This document shows positions 11,450 to 23,641 of a DNA stretch of 64,000 bases, piece after piece. Each line of letters begins with the position of its first letter. Position 1 is the first letter of the stretch. Position numbers and translations under genes: made by a program. Source of the stretch: Epiperipatus broadwayi (Eukaryota; Onychophora; Udeonychophora; Euonychophora; Peripatidae); contig JAQFVV010000349.1 of assembly GCA_028023455.1 (NCBI GenBank), forward strand, positions 281,501 through 345,500, given 5' to 3'. The notes beneath the pieces were generated by a model. It ran no database searches and had not been told where the DNA came from. It was given only the letters and a program-made list of their open reading frames with translations.

Positions 11450-13060
11450 AAAACACTCGAATCTCTATACTAGAACTGATTAATCATTTTATATATATTT
11501 GATTTTGATGCTTGAAATTTTTATGAATATTAAAATTTAAACTCTCAATTGAATAAACTTTAAAATTCTTCTACAGAAAAAAAAAAACAACAAACATTAT
11601 TTTGATGATAGAAATTAAAGATTCTTTTCTGCAAATAGTTTTATGTCTCCATGAACTTTTAACTCCTCACCCTTGTAATTCTGTTTATTTTAAATACATG
11701 TTTTATATTTTCTTTTTCATTGAAAGTATTATCACTCATTTCAAATTTAAAATATGAAGAATTTTTCTGGAGTTAAAATTATAGGTTGTCTTTTGGAAAA
11801 AAATTCAGAATAGTAATTTATTTAAAATCTTTTTTTAATTTTATTTCAGAAAATATTGATAGATAATTTTTGGAAGAGTTGAGAAAAATGCCTATTATCA
11901 AATATAGATTCTACTATAAATACAAATACTACTTTAAGAGTTATAGAATAAATCAAGGTTTTTATTAATTATTTGAATTATGTATTTATAAGTGAATGAT
12001 TATCACATATGTTTTTAAAATGTGTATAAAACATTTAGTATTTAATAACAACTGTTTCAGCAACTACGAATTTTAATTCTTAGTTAAATCATTAGATGGC
12101 ATTCTACAGATTTTAATGACCGGATTTTTATTTAGAAAGAAAATATTGATGAGATAAACACTATATTGTTAACACTTAATGGCATTATTATATTATTCAG
12201 AATCTTTCAACAGCATACTTTTTATTCAGTAATAAAGATTGGTTTAGCATACATATATATCTTAATTTCTTCTCCAAATCAGCATCATTAAGACATGGCC
12301 TTAAGATATTTTTACTAGATCACTTAGCCATCTCAAAATATAAATTCTATTTTATATATAAATAATTGTAGTGCTAATACTGTCATAAATGCCATTGATA
12401 ATTCTAACATTTACTGTTTAATGGTTATAATATTAATTATTTGTTTTTATTCAAAGTCCTCAGTGATTTTTCATGACTTAATTTCCTTTTGTATATGTAT
12501 TTTATTGTGCAATCTGGTATGTCCCAACCAAATATAATTATATATATATAATTATACAATTTTTTAATATATAATTTATTATTTTATGTTAGGATCATTA
12601 GCCATTGGAATTATCAACGAAAATCTCTCTGTCTCATTATACATATATATTATCTGTGAATAGATTTAGAGTTGATGTTATATATACTTTATTTAAAAGA
12701 TTTAACATCAACATTTTAGATTATACAAAATTTATGAACTATTATATTTATCTTTAAAATTGTGCAATATCAACTTCCTCAAAATGAACAGATTATTTAA
12801 ATTTCACAAGGAAAGACAAAACATATTTTATTTAACAAAGTAGTGATATTTTTATATATGTATTCTTATTATTGAACCTTAAGGTGTGATAAGTAAACCA
12901 GTAATAACATTCAAAATCAAAATAACAAATTTTAACTCATTTCACTTTATTTTATACTTAAAGGCAAGGTTACATAATTTGTTCTTCTTTCTTTCAACAC
13001 AAAAGAACATGCATTAGAATTTGATATTTCAAAAGAAAAAGGGAAAGAAACATTTTACCA
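11450..13060. other. Unassigned AT-rich sequence
   Basis: No coding pattern, known repeat or strong inverted structure was recognised. The sequence is long A/T-rich tracts, including a TA-rich run near 12536-12560. Confidence 0.45.
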
Positions 13061-13075
13061 AGATAAAATCACATA

Positions 13076-13275
13076 AACCACTAAACATCACATGATGACC
13101 ATCTCTTATACTAGATCCAAGGCTCCCCATTAATGAAGGACACAAGCCAGAAATTAGCCTGGAGATATTGGATGAGTAGACACTAGATAGGGATTTTATG
13201 CACAAGCCTTCTGGCATTCATTGATTACTCTGGTTGGCACATGGTGGCACTACTGTATGAAGTTTTGCCTGTTTA
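13076..13275 (+). mobile_element. Hammerhead foldback family, single-unit copy (R3)
   Basis: Flanked by the 13-bp duplication ataaaatcacata (13063-13075 and 13276-13288). It begins aaccactaaacatcacatga and ends ttttgcctgttta, the outermost 5' and 3' ends seen in the family. The hammerhead region is decayed: the CUGAUGA block reads TTAATGA and GUC reads GCC. Single-unit architecture matches the copies at 6.4 and 52.6 kb. Confidence 0.85.
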
Positions 13276-13289
13276 ATAAAATCACATAT

Positions 13290-15080
13290 TTATGTGCAGA
13301 TATTTCGATAAGTACATTAATAAATAAACAACAAATTACATTTCTTATGCATGAATGTGTTTATATGAATGCGTGCAACTGATGTTTTGAAATGTATTTG
13401 TTAATAATAGTAATCATTTGATGAATTTGTAAAGACAAGTGCAAGGAAATTAAATTACAACAATGCTAATGATATTCATATTCTTCTTTTGAAAAGAAAA
13501 AGAAGGGTCCAGTGCCTTAAAAACAATAACCCAGTATTTTTGTTCTCTTCATGAAAAGTATTTTATTCTATTTTTAAGTTGTAGTCCTAACAGACATTGC
13601 TTTTGTTATGGAAATAATGATGCAATCTTTTATAAAGGAGCTTTACCACATGTCTGCTTAAAGAAGTCTGATGTTTAATTTTCAAATAAATAAAATATCA
13701 ATTGCTTAATACTAATCAAAATGTTATCAACATTGCATTCAAGAAAATGTATTCTTAATTTCAATGGAGATATTAAAATATTTTCACTTCATCTAGGATA
13801 ATACAAGCACTCAGGAATACAATCAATAACAGATAATTAAGGAAACTAGGGAATATTGCTAATACATAAATACAGGTTGATTATTTATGAAAGAGCTTTA
13901 ATCTCTTCATTTTTATTATTGATTCTTGATATTATATTTCAACACCATCTGTTAGATTATTTGCTTTATACATATTGATAAGACCTATCATAAATTCATA
14001 TTGTGATTGCATGCATGGTCTTATATCCAAGGATAATAGCATCTCATAATGGATAGAATAACAGTTACTCCCTTAATGAGATTATGGCAGCAAAACTGAA
14101 TGGATCTCTGGAAAATTGAAACTTAATTGCATCTAATGTATGTTTTGTGATAATTATCTGGATGGATTATTATTTCAAAATACTCTGGATATTAAATCAC
14201 ATTATATTCTAATGGGAATAAGTTTCTTCTAACACCACCATATTGTTATTGTTTTATGGATATTGGATAATTCTCATGATTTGGGAAGGTTAAAATGTAA
14301 CTAGAATTTGATTATCAAATAATCTCACCCATTGAAAATTGCTAAATTCTATGTTGAAATTTTATTGTATTTATTTGTAAAGTTGTTTAATATTTATATT
14401 TGTTACTTGAGATAAATAAATGGACATAAACACAACTAGGAGAAAATAATGATAAATATTCCAAATTATAAGTAATTATCCATTAAATGCTCTCTAAACA
14501 ACTTACTTAGGTTTTATTCTATTGTATCACTAACAAGTCATAGTAAGTCAAAGAGTTCTTATTATTTTATGTTACCTTAATAAAGGATAAATTATAAATA
14601 TCTATATATTTTCTCCTGGTTATGAAAAATAAGTTCATTGTCCTAACATCATCTTAGTTTCAAACATTTGTACAGTTATTTCATTTCAAAACTTGTTTTT
14701 TTTTTATTATATCATTAATTGGACACTTGTCTATTAATTACTTAATGTAAATAAATTATTGTCCTATTATATTGAATTACCGGACCTGAATATTATTTAC
14801 TCAATACATCGAGAATGCTAATTATAAATAGTACATATATGGATCAATAAGTTTTACCTAATACATAATTTAAACCATACTATCTTACATGTAAATAAGT
14901 CAATTGGAATTTAAATTGTTATTCCAATTTATATTACTTTAATAAGAGCTAGCATTTCTTACTAACTGATTTATTATAAAAAACATATTGCTAAAATTTA
15001 AGGATTATGATCTCAAGCATATAAAATTTGTTTCATTTTACGTATATTAATTTTCTTTATTATTTATTTTGAGTTAGCTA
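13290..15080. other. Unassigned AT-rich sequence
   Basis: I see no gene-like frame and no family repeat in this stretch. It is ordinary noncoding sequence with many short A/T runs. Confidence 0.45.
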
Positions 15081-15095
15081 AATAATCTCTATCTT

Positions 15096-15207
15096 CACAT
15101 GATTACTACCTCTTATACTAGTACATAATTGTTAATAAACAAGGCATCCATTGATTACTCTGGTTGGCACAGAGTGGCACTATTGTATGGAGAGTTTTGC
15201 CTTGTTT
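15096..15207 (+). mobile_element. Foldback family, internally deleted copy (R4)
   Basis: A 112-bp copy flanked by aatctctatctt (15084-15095 and 15208-15219). It keeps the 5' end (cacatgattactacctctta) and the 3' end (ggagagttttgccttgttt), but the hammerhead-containing middle is missing. The duplication length (12-13 bp) again fits target-primed insertion. Confidence 0.85.
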
Positions 15208-15424
15208 AATCTCTATCTTGTGGGCAATCCATATTATTTACCCCACTTATACTAGTATACACTTATAAAAGTTTTTAAATAATAAAAAAAAACATATTTA
15301 AAAGTAAGACTTTAACTAGATTAATATTACTGATTGTAAAGCAGATTTATTGTTGAAAGTGGAAATGAATCATTGTAAATTATATTAAGTTTATAACCAT
15401 AAGAATTAATTATAAATTTATTAA

Positions 15425-15600
15425 ACACACATTGATTACGTAAGTAATATTTACTGAGGCTATAAACCTCGAGCATATGCGTGTAAAATGCAATAGTAGT
15501 CCATAGCGTAAGCTTGTGGTTAAACACCTATAAAGGTCCCTACTATCGCATTTTATATGCATATGCTCGAGGTTTATAACCATAAGTATTAGAAATTATA
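15425..15600. repeat. Palindromic repeat family P, copy B
   Basis: Arms start ttactgaggctataaacctc and end with gaggtttataacc, with gcatatgcgtg/atatgcatatgc and the phrase aggtccctactatcgcattt. The left flank gattacgtaagtaat is shared with other copies. Parts of the left arm are deleted relative to the 19.9-kb copy. Confidence 0.7.
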
Positions 15601-16029
15601 ACTTACTTTGTCAGTTCCATTCAAGATCTTTACTAAGATTCTTACAACTCATTCCCTGAAAATTTGAAATCAGACCAAACAAAATCTCAAGCTGGATTTA
15701 AAAGTAATTTTAGTATAGTAGATTATATCTAATATTAAAAAAGTTAAAAATTTATAATTATTAATTTCCTTTATGCTTTGGACTTATAGATTCTGAAAAA
15801 GCATTGCTTTTGTAAACATTGAAGTGGTGGTCATGTGATATTATCAAAAGATTGAAATATCAAGATATAGACCCAGGATATTATTAAATTATGAATAATA
15901 TTAAAAAAATACAATAGTAGTGTTTACAAATTGTGATGACACTAAAGAGATAAACATTGATGAGGATATAGGTGATGACAATTCCATCTTTCCAAAAAAT
16001 TTTCATGTCCATATTTTATGAAAGAAAAT

Positions 16030-16926
16030 TAAAACAGGCAAAACTCTCCATACAGCATTTCTACTCAGTGCAAGCCAGAGTATAATCAATGGATGCCAGA
16101 AGGTGTATGTATAAAATCCATATCTTAGTGCCTACTCACCCAATATCCCCAGACTAGTTTCTAGCTTATGGCTTTCATCAGTGAGGAGCTTTGGATCTAA
16201 GAGCACTGCACCTACATCTTAGGATCTAATGCAACCCTCTAGCAGTTATCTTTTATCTCTATTTAACTACAAAGCTATGAGTTTAAAACTGAAAACATAT
16301 TTTCCAATCCAAGCTCAATAGCTTATATAGTCACAAGCTAAAAACTAGTCTGGGGATATTAAATGAGTAGTAACTAGATAGGGATTTTATGCACAAGCCT
16401 TCTGGCATCCATTAATTACTCTGGATTGCACTGAGTGGCACTACTGTATGGAGAGTTTTGCCTGTTTTAATAACAGTTATGACCAAGCATAAGAAATGGT
16501 GATCAAATGGTGTTTAGTGATTTAATACTAATCCTGTCTAATAGGATAGTGGTTTCTATGGTTATTAAAGAATCAAAGACTCCAAAATGTATGGGTACTG
16601 AACTGAGTTGAGACCTATATGACTATATAAGCTACTGAGCTTGGATTGAAAATATTATGTTTTCAGTTTTAAACTCATAGTTTTGTAGTTAAGTAGAGAT
16701 AAAAGGTGGCTGCTAGAAGGTTGCATTAGATTTCGGTGCAATGCTCTCAGATTCAAAGTGCACTGACAAAAGCCACACTAGAAACTAGGCACTAGATAGG
16801 GATTTTATGCACAAGCCTTCTGGCATTCATTTATTACTCTGGCTTGCACTGAGTGGCACTACTGTATGGAGAGTTTGCCTGTTTTAATAACAATTATGAA
16901 CAAGCATAAGAAATTGTGATCATGTG
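16030..16926. mobile_element. Composite hammerhead foldback insertion (R5)
   Basis: One 0.9-kb insertion into the RTE remnant, bounded by the 12-bp duplication atgaaagaaaat (16018-16029 and 16927-16938). Inside are an inverted arm, a forward arm, a linker starting ggtgtttagtgatttaata, and a second forward arm. Two or more units therefore entered in a single event or accumulated inside one site. The linker phrase aatcctgtctaataggat recurs in the 49.8-51.3 kb composite. Confidence 0.8.
16138..16196 (-). ncRNA. Hammerhead ribozyme motif with compensatory stem II
   Basis: Minus-strand core CUGAUGA, stem II AGC-CAUAA-GCU, GAAA, self-complementary ACUAGU, cleavage triplet GUC. Inner stem I UCCUCA pairs with UGGGGA, and outer stem I is intact with one G-U. 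Compared with the copies at 42.2 and 52.8 kb (GGC:GCC), both sides of stem II changed together to AGC:GCU, preserving pairing. The A-A mismatch at the stem base is shared with the rest of the family. Confidence 0.65.
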
Positions 16927-17649
16927 ATGAAAGAAAATGAGAAGAGAAGAAAATAAAATTTAATAGAAAAATCTAGATTTTGCAGATAACAGGATTATTT
17001 TCAAAAATAATATCACATCAGGGAATATATTCAAGAACTATTAATTGAAAGCAAGAAAATAGGATTAAAAATAATTGCTAAAAAGATTAAAAGAATATTC
17101 AATAGCTTTTCAAAAAAAAAAAAAGGAAAGAATAAATATAAGTAGTAATATACTAAAAATGTTAACAATCATAAATATCTTAGACATATCATTAATCATA
17201 GAATTTTACTTGGATAGATTGTCTTTAGCAGCAATAACTTGAAAAATATTAAGAGGAAATATATCAATGTAATTAAAAAGGAAGGTTTTAATAAATGTTT
17301 ATAGATCTGAGGCAATCAATCAGAGTATGGAAAGATTTATGGCAGGATTAACAAAAATGACATGGAGGATGAAATATATGGATAAAAGATAAACAAGTGT
17401 CATCAATATTATGAAAAAAATGAGATTGAAGTAGAAATAATTTAATCATAGCAATGTAAGAAATGAAACAGAGGGACAAATGATGTCTTAAACTGGATTC
17501 CAAGAAATTTTAAAATCCTAGAAAAACTCCACATATGTTACGAATAAGATAAGGAAGAAACTGAAATGATATGAAGAAGAAAAGCTGTCTATCAGAAAAG
17601 CTGCATTAATCTTGGAGATATCTTTATCCTGTAATATATTGACAAAAAA

Positions 17650-18475
17650 TGAAAATGACCCTTAAATAATGACAAAATAGCTGAGAGAATCTTTAGAGAT
17701 TGTTGTAATAGTAATTTGATTTGCAATCTATAGTAAAAATCCAGTGTGGAGAGTAGTACACAACCATGGAGATTCAAGGTTTTGATGCTTCTATCTTACC
17801 TGATGAATTAAAATTTATTCACATATGGATGTATAATGAGATAGAGAAATCTAAATTTTTGCACCAATGGATGGTTTACAATATGGTGGAGTTTGAGATT
17901 AAGATGCATTAATTAATAATTTAAAATTTTTGAAAACATGTACATGCTATAAACTTTCATTTACACTACAAATATAGAATTCATATTTTATACAATGAGA
18001 AAAAGTAGGATAGACTTAATTCCAAATACTTCCAAAGTTTAATTAAAAAGTTTATTTTTTTTAATCTCATTTACTATCTAAATATTATGACCAGTATTTA
18101 GTGACATATTAATTTCTTTCATTTTTCAAAATCTTAAAGTACCTGTCTATATTTAGTCAGTTTAGAAAAAGTAATTTGAAAGATAAATTTCAAATGACAT
18201 TTCTTTGCAATATATATACTATATCATATTCTCTATTTTTAACTCCAAAGAAAAAGCTTTTCTGTATTCTATTAAATGTAGACTAAAATTAACTACAATC
18301 GCGGAAAAGAATATAGCATATATTTAAAGTAAACAACAATATAATTTTTAATTTCTATCACTAAGAATAGGTATTTATTGTAGAAGAATTTTAATATTTA
18401 ATCAATTAAAATTCTAAAGCTTTAATTTATATGTATTAAAGAGTCTTGTATGATTTATAAGGATTAATTAATTAT
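17650..18475. other. Unassigned AT-rich sequence
   Basis: No family repeat or coding pattern is recognised. Short A/T-rich frames only. Confidence 0.45.
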
Positions 18476-18477
18476 AA

Positions 18478-18600
18478 ATTTATTTAATGCATTGATTACG
18501 TAAGTAATATTTACTAAGGCTGTAACCTCAAGAATGTGCACATAAAAATGCGATAGTAGGGACCTCTACAGGTCTTAACCACAAGCTCACGCTTTGGAAG
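18478..18600 (+). repeat. Palindromic repeat family P, half copy C
   Basis: Only the left arm is present: gattacgtaagtaatattta, aaggctgtaacctca, then gcgatagtagggacctctac and a Y-rich end. The inverted partner arm is missing, so it no longer folds. Confidence 0.65.
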
Positions 18601-18849
18601 AAAAGGATTAATTTATTTATTGTACTTTTCTGATGGTTAGAAGATCAAAGTATTCAACAGAATTCATAATAAAAATAAATATATTTTTGTTCCTTTAGCA
18701 AATAAAAGAATTAAAATGTTCTATATATCAATAATAATGTCACATGATTTTCACATATGCTTAATCATATGCCTCCAACTCTAGAGACATCTTTGTAAGC
18801 TTAATTAATTAATGAATATCAAATGGCATAATACTATAATATTTCTATC

Positions 18850-18895
18850 TTCCAATCAGTTTCTGGCTTTTGTCTTCATCAGTAAAAACTAGCAT
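18850..18895 (-). repeat. Fragment of hammerhead foldback family
   Basis: Minus-strand text includes ACTGATGAAGAC...AGCCAGAAACTGAT, so the CUGAUGA and GAAAC blocks survive, but stem II no longer pairs fully and the cleavage triplet is lost. Flanking family sequence is not recognisable and no target duplication is seen. Confidence 0.4.
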
Positions 18896-18989
18896 TCATA
18901 GCAGACAAATTAAAAATAACATTTAAATGATGGATCAACTGATGAGTGCTGGTTTAGCATGGAATACATATATTGGTGATTATTTATCT

Positions 18990-19095
18990 TTTCAACATGT
19001 GTGTGATCAGGTGGGTCAGCAATATGCATGAAGAGTTGAGGGTCATGTGAAAGTCTGAGTTCGAATCCCACGTACAGTAAATGATTTAAGAAATC
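18990..19095 (+). repeat. Possible tRNA-derived SINE fragment
   Basis: The phrase gagttcgaatcccacg near 19058-19073 closely matches a pol III B box, and gatcaggtgggtcagc about 55 bases upstream is A-box-like. No cloverleaf could be completed by eye, and this is not the SINE family found at 1.4, 10.2, 11.4 and 39.1 kb. Confidence 0.4.
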
Positions 19096-19199
19096 TATTG
19101 TTAGTGTAAAATTAGAAAAAAATACTTTCAATAGGTAATTAATTGTTTCCAATACTAAAGATATCAAAATAACACTGATTCCAAAATTTAGAAAATATT

Positions 19200-19610
19200 A
19201 TAAAAGTAAATATTGTACCGGTCGGTTCACATACTCACTCAACTCGATCTAGAATCTCAACACCAGTACTTCAAATCCAATCATGCGTGAGATACACATA
19301 TCAGGAACACTCATGAACTCTGCCCTGACTTCAGATTCATTTACTTATGAGCAGCAACTCCATTGATACTAGATTATTTAATTTACTGCTGGTCGACATT
19401 GCACAGTGGAGAACAAAGAGACTCAGGGGGAAATCATGGCAGGTGTGTGGATACATTGATGTAGACAACACATATGCTTAATCTTAGTGGGATCTTATAA
19501 CTCTACAAATTATGACATTTATACTTTAATAACTATATTAAAATTTAACTAAATCAGTTAAATAAAGAATTAGCAATGATCAGAGATGTTTGATTTTATG
19601 ATTATATTTA
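19200..19610. other. Unassigned segment of slightly higher GC
   Basis: From about 19215 to 19450 GC is visibly higher than the surroundings (for example gtaccggtcggttcacatac and agagactcagggggaaatca). No open frame or known repeat was recognised. It is probably an unclassified transposable-element fragment. Confidence 0.3.
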
Positions 19611-19619
19611 ATAATGAAC

Positions 19620-19805
19620 ATAAATAGAAATCATAAGACTATGCACCTGAAAAAACAACAGTAGGGACCTCTGCAAATCTTTAACACAAGATTTATTTAA
19701 AAGACAAGATTTGCAGAGGTTCCTACTGTCATTTTGTCAGGTTCATAGTCTTAAGGTTGTAGCTTTAATAAATATTACTATAAGTAATGAGTATGCACTT
19801 TATAA
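19620..19805. repeat. Palindromic repeat family P, diverged copy D
   Basis: Arms share cagtagggacctctgcaaat and its complement atttgcagaggttcctactg, with outer blocks cataagactatgcac and gttcatagtcttaagg. The loop is short. It is closest to the 7.2-kb copy. Confidence 0.7.
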
Positions 19806-19864
19806 ATATAATTATTATAAATAGAAATCATAAATTTATACATTTGAGTTATTATAAATTTATT

Positions 19865-20070
19865 AAACGCACTTAAGTAATATTTACTGAGGCTATAACT
19901 TCGATAATATGCGTATCGATAATATGCGTATAAAATGCGATAGTAGGGACCTCTACAGGTGTTTTAACCACAAGCTTAGCGTAAACTTGTGGTTAAAACA
20001 CCTGTAGAGGTCCCTACTATCGCATTTTATACGCATATTATCGAGGTTATAGCCTCAGTAAATATTACAT
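19865..20070. repeat. Palindromic repeat family P, near-perfect copy E
   Basis: The two arms (about 19877-19975 and 19976-20067) are almost perfectly complementary: gtaatatttactgaggc pairs with gcctcagtaaatattac, and gggacctctacaggtgtttt with aaaacacctgtagaggtccc. A direct tandem duplication of cgataatatgcgtat breaks the left arm. The near identity of the arms suggests it is recent or was copied by a mechanism that makes inverted repeats. Confidence 0.8.
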
Positions 20071-20074
20071 TTGA

Positions 20075-23000
20075 GTTATATTAAATAATTATTAGCCTCA
20101 TATTACAATAAGTTATATTGTGTTTATTCGCACTTTGAAATAGGCCTTTACCGATAAACTTCTATTATTAGTACTTTTGATGCGGCGTTATGATATTTCA
20201 ATAATTAATCTAGCGCAATTATATAGTGTACAATCGTGATGACTCTCCCGAATTACAGAAGAGAAACACAACTCTGACTAATCCCAGGAGAAGTTACATA
20301 ATTGTCGGTTAATAACCGATCCAGTTATCATAAGTTTATTATATATAGGAATATTTTCAATAAAAATTTATTTACTCCATTTGCATGATTAATGTATGTG
20401 GGAGTATTTCTATAAATTATTATATTTAGAATCGTTATGTGACACATTAATAAAAAATTACTTAATTTGCATAATATGTTTAGTTAGACCATAACATCAG
20501 ATATACAGATATTTATAGGTTTAAGCTTTTTAAAGAAGAAATATAATATAATTAAATGTTGCAGTGTTAGAATAATGGCTGAATAAGATTTCCGATTTGC
20601 GTATCCATTTCTTGGAAGTGCCTTATGCCGACTCGCCACACCCACATTTTTTGGAATTGGTTTTTTGGAGTTAAGGGTTTCGGATAGAGTTGCAGTGGGC
20701 CAAACTTTGCCAGAATTATCCCATGCATTGCTCTCATTACACAAGTAGTTGGTCCAGGATCATTCATTGCCCTGATTATGACCTAAAATGAAGATGAGAC
20801 GATGCGGGTGTTCTGATGCACATCTCTAGATAAAGCTTAATATAAGGAATAATAGTCTATGATAACAACATGTTTGATAGACTAATAACTAGTCAAAATA
20901 TATAGAACTAGGCTTATAACCTGTAGTAATAACATCAAGGATAATGGTATGATCGCATTTACTAAACTTAATTTAAAAGGCATTATTATAAAATATCTTT
21001 AAGTTTTAACATAAACTAAAGTTCTAATCCCCTCCCCACCTTTTATTACATTTCTTCAATAAAACTCCATATATATTTATCATAATAGAAAATTAAGTCT
21101 AAGGTGAGTTGTAATAAAAGTATATATATATGTTTAAATGGGCGAGGATAAAAACATATAAAAGTAATATATATATATTTGTTTTGAATTAATATTGTGC
21201 TAATAAAGATATTGCATAACTTGTAAACTAATCTAAGATGGCATTTTATCCCCCTCCCCCGTCGTTTACGCAAAAAGTATAGTGACTAAAAAATACACTT
21301 TAAAAACTTCTCCCAACCTAACAAGCATTCATATTTTTAAAAGTAAAAACAAATTAATTAATCAATTGGTGCTCCCCTCTGCTGGCGAGGGTGGGAATCT
21401 ATTGAGATATCATTTAACATTGCTTTAAGTGGCAGGCTGGCAGGAGTTGGATTAGGTATGGCTGGGAGATGGTGCATCTTTTCCCTACCGCTCAGTGGTG
21501 ATCATGTTGAAATTTTGAGTGACATGGATTTATTTGGTCGATGCCTCACAAATTTAAGTACTCTTCTTTGATGACTGAAATCAGGCCCTATTTATATGAT
21601 TCTTGTTTATCTCAAGAATGTTTTTAAGTTCCATAACCTAAGGCTAAATACTGCTACAGATCGACCTTTAATAAGGAATTTTCCTTTTGTTATTAAGGTA
21701 GTATAAAACAATGCAATTGGGTTGGTATATTTTTGAAATGATTGTTCTAAATTTATTTCTAGCTCAGAAATAGATTTTACTGAACGATAAATTTCATTAA
21801 GGAAATTGATTTGATTTTTTTTATAGAAATAATTATTTTAATCATAATAGATTTTATTTTGGAATGCTTCTAGATCTTCTAGAAGCCATCAAGCCGATTG
21901 CAATAAATGAATGACTTCTTAGAAGAATCAAATAATGTTGAATTGTATGAGAATCATGTAAACCCTTCTCTAATGTAAGGCTGTTACATTTACAATACAA
22001 AGTATCACATGATTTTCTCATCTCACATTGATATGTATTAGTCACTATTATTTTTGTACTCAATTTTAGAAACAACCATGTTAATCATTGAATTAATTTT
22101 TGGACATTATTGGACATTGAGAGCAAACAGGCTCATAGATCTTGACTAATTCTCTAATGACTTGAATATTTTAAATGGTCCAGGATCTTCAAATTAAGCT
22201 AATTTTTTTATAAAATATCTGAAACTAAGTCAGCGTCTACATATTGTAATGAACTCAATTATAAATTAATTTCTGCACCTTTGATATTTTCAAAAAATAA
22301 CTACAAAAATCTGGACTGTTATTTAGTATTCATTGATGTATTCATACTTACATGTTTGTTCTAGAATATGAATAGAAATCAACTGACACTATCTAATACA
22401 GATCAGAGTGATACAGCAGTTATATAATGCTTTCTTTTGCATATCTGTGCTTAATAAATAATTAATCAACACAGTAAATATTAAATAAATTGAAAATAGT
22501 TCAACTTCATTGCCCTACTATAGTATTTTTAATTTTATGTTATATCTTGGATTACAAGATGAAAATTGACTAACATTCATATGACACAAAATTTGGGCAT
22601 CAATTGCCTTTATCAAATGCTTTAGAAGGAACCAACATAGCAAATACCACTCTTATTTAAATACAGCTAATACAATTAATTTGATGTTATAGTTAAAACA
22701 TATAAACTAATGTTATTATTTATCAAGCATATTAATAAACATGGTTCATTAGATAAGAATGATGTTTCTATGTTGGTATTATCCCTTCAAAGATGTTTGA
22801 TAGGAGTGATTAATTTTTGGAGCATAGATATGATAATGTATAGAATAACATCCATCAATTTTTTTATATTTATGGGCCAATTAATTGTTTATTACACAAT
22901 TATACTTGTATTGTTTCCCATGAAAAAAGAACAGTCACTGACTTTATTTTGTACATTAAGTGTTGTAAATAGGTTTTATTAAATAATGGTACTAATTTAT

Positions 23001-23380
23001 GCATTCAAATTTTAACATCAAGTTGATCCTCTTAATGGTATTTAAATTTAAAAAAAAGATGTAGCTCTGTTGATATGATTATTGATTTAAAGTCACCTGA
23101 TAATGCCAACTGATACTCAAAACATTTAGCATGCAAAAAACTGATAAATTATGAACACAATATAAATTAATTATATTTAAAAAAGGAAATTTTGTTATTG
23201 TCAATTAAATAAATTATGAGATCTATGTCAAAAAATTGTAGTTATGTGATTAAAACCACTGACTTGAAATCTAATTGCTATTAGTATTTAAAATCAAATC
23301 TTATCTGCAGTAATTTTTATTATATTCTAAAATTTACAAAAGGTTTTTTTTTTTAATTTATATTTTTTAATCTTGTTTTC
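20075..23380. other. Largely unassigned region
   Basis: No repeat family of this window was seen. A GC-richer patch at 20590-20770 carries overlapping minus-strand open frames and is listed separately. Minus-strand 21609-21668 contains RSVAVFSLRLWN, weakly like the RSF-AAPRLWN block near the end of some LINEs, too little to claim. The frame at 22710-22982 has no recognisable features. Confidence 0.4.
20567..20770 (-). other. Unassigned open frames in a GC-richer patch
   Basis: Two overlapping minus-strand frames are open here, one containing CNESNAWDNSGKVWPT and the other PGPTTCVMRAMHGIILAKFG. Composition is less AT-rich than the flanks, which could mean an exon or a transposable-element piece. 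I recognise neither frame. No splice sites could be assigned with confidence. Confidence 0.25.
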
Positions 23381-23384
23381 AATA

Positions 23385-23635
23385 ATAATAGTAATAGTAG
23401 TAGTAGTAGTAGTAAGTAATAGTAGTAGTAGCAGCAGCATCAGTAGTAGTAGCTGTATCAGTAGCAGTAGTAGCAGCAGCAGTAGATGTAGTAGTAGGTG
23501 TAGTAGTAGTATGTGTAGTAGTAGTATGTGTAGTAGTAGTAGATGTAGTAGTAGTAGGTGTAGTAGTAGGTATAGCAGTAGTAGCAATAGCTGTAGCAGC
23601 AGCAGCAGTAGTATCAGTAGTATAATAAGAATGGT
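23385..23635. repeat. AGY trinucleotide microsatellite, left copy
   Basis: About 250 bases of imperfect agt/agc/tgt trinucleotides. Its interior (atcagtagtagtagctgta, then variants of gtagtagtaggtgtagtag and tagtatgtgtagtag) recurs in the same order in the array at 28.75-29.0 kb on the other side of the LINE. Poly-Ser, poly-Leu and poly-Thr frames across it are artefacts of the repeat. Confidence 0.85.
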
Positions 23636-23641
23636 CAGTTT

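Larger units (their letters stand above)
15600..17640 (+). pseudogene. RTE-type LINE, heavily decayed copy
   Basis: Fragments match the same RTE family found nearly intact at 35.6-38.8 kb. Near 15690 SQAGFKSNFSIVDYI corresponds to QVGFKSGFSTVDHI; near 15860 a DIDPGY block corresponds to GIDPGYC; near 16970 LDFAD (the catalytic FADD region, broken) appears; near 17170 HKYLRHIINH matches YKYLGQIIN; near 17495 LNWIPRNF matches LNWIPRD; and 17590-17640 matches the last coding block before the TGA-rich tail. Many stops and frame changes. Between 16030 and 16926 it is interrupted by a composite foldback insertion. No 5' end is visible. Confidence 0.75.

Noticed and set aside
21609-21668. LINE C-terminus (RSVAVFSLRLWN on the minus strand)
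   Set aside because: A single 12-residue resemblance without any RT or EEP block in the neighbourhood.
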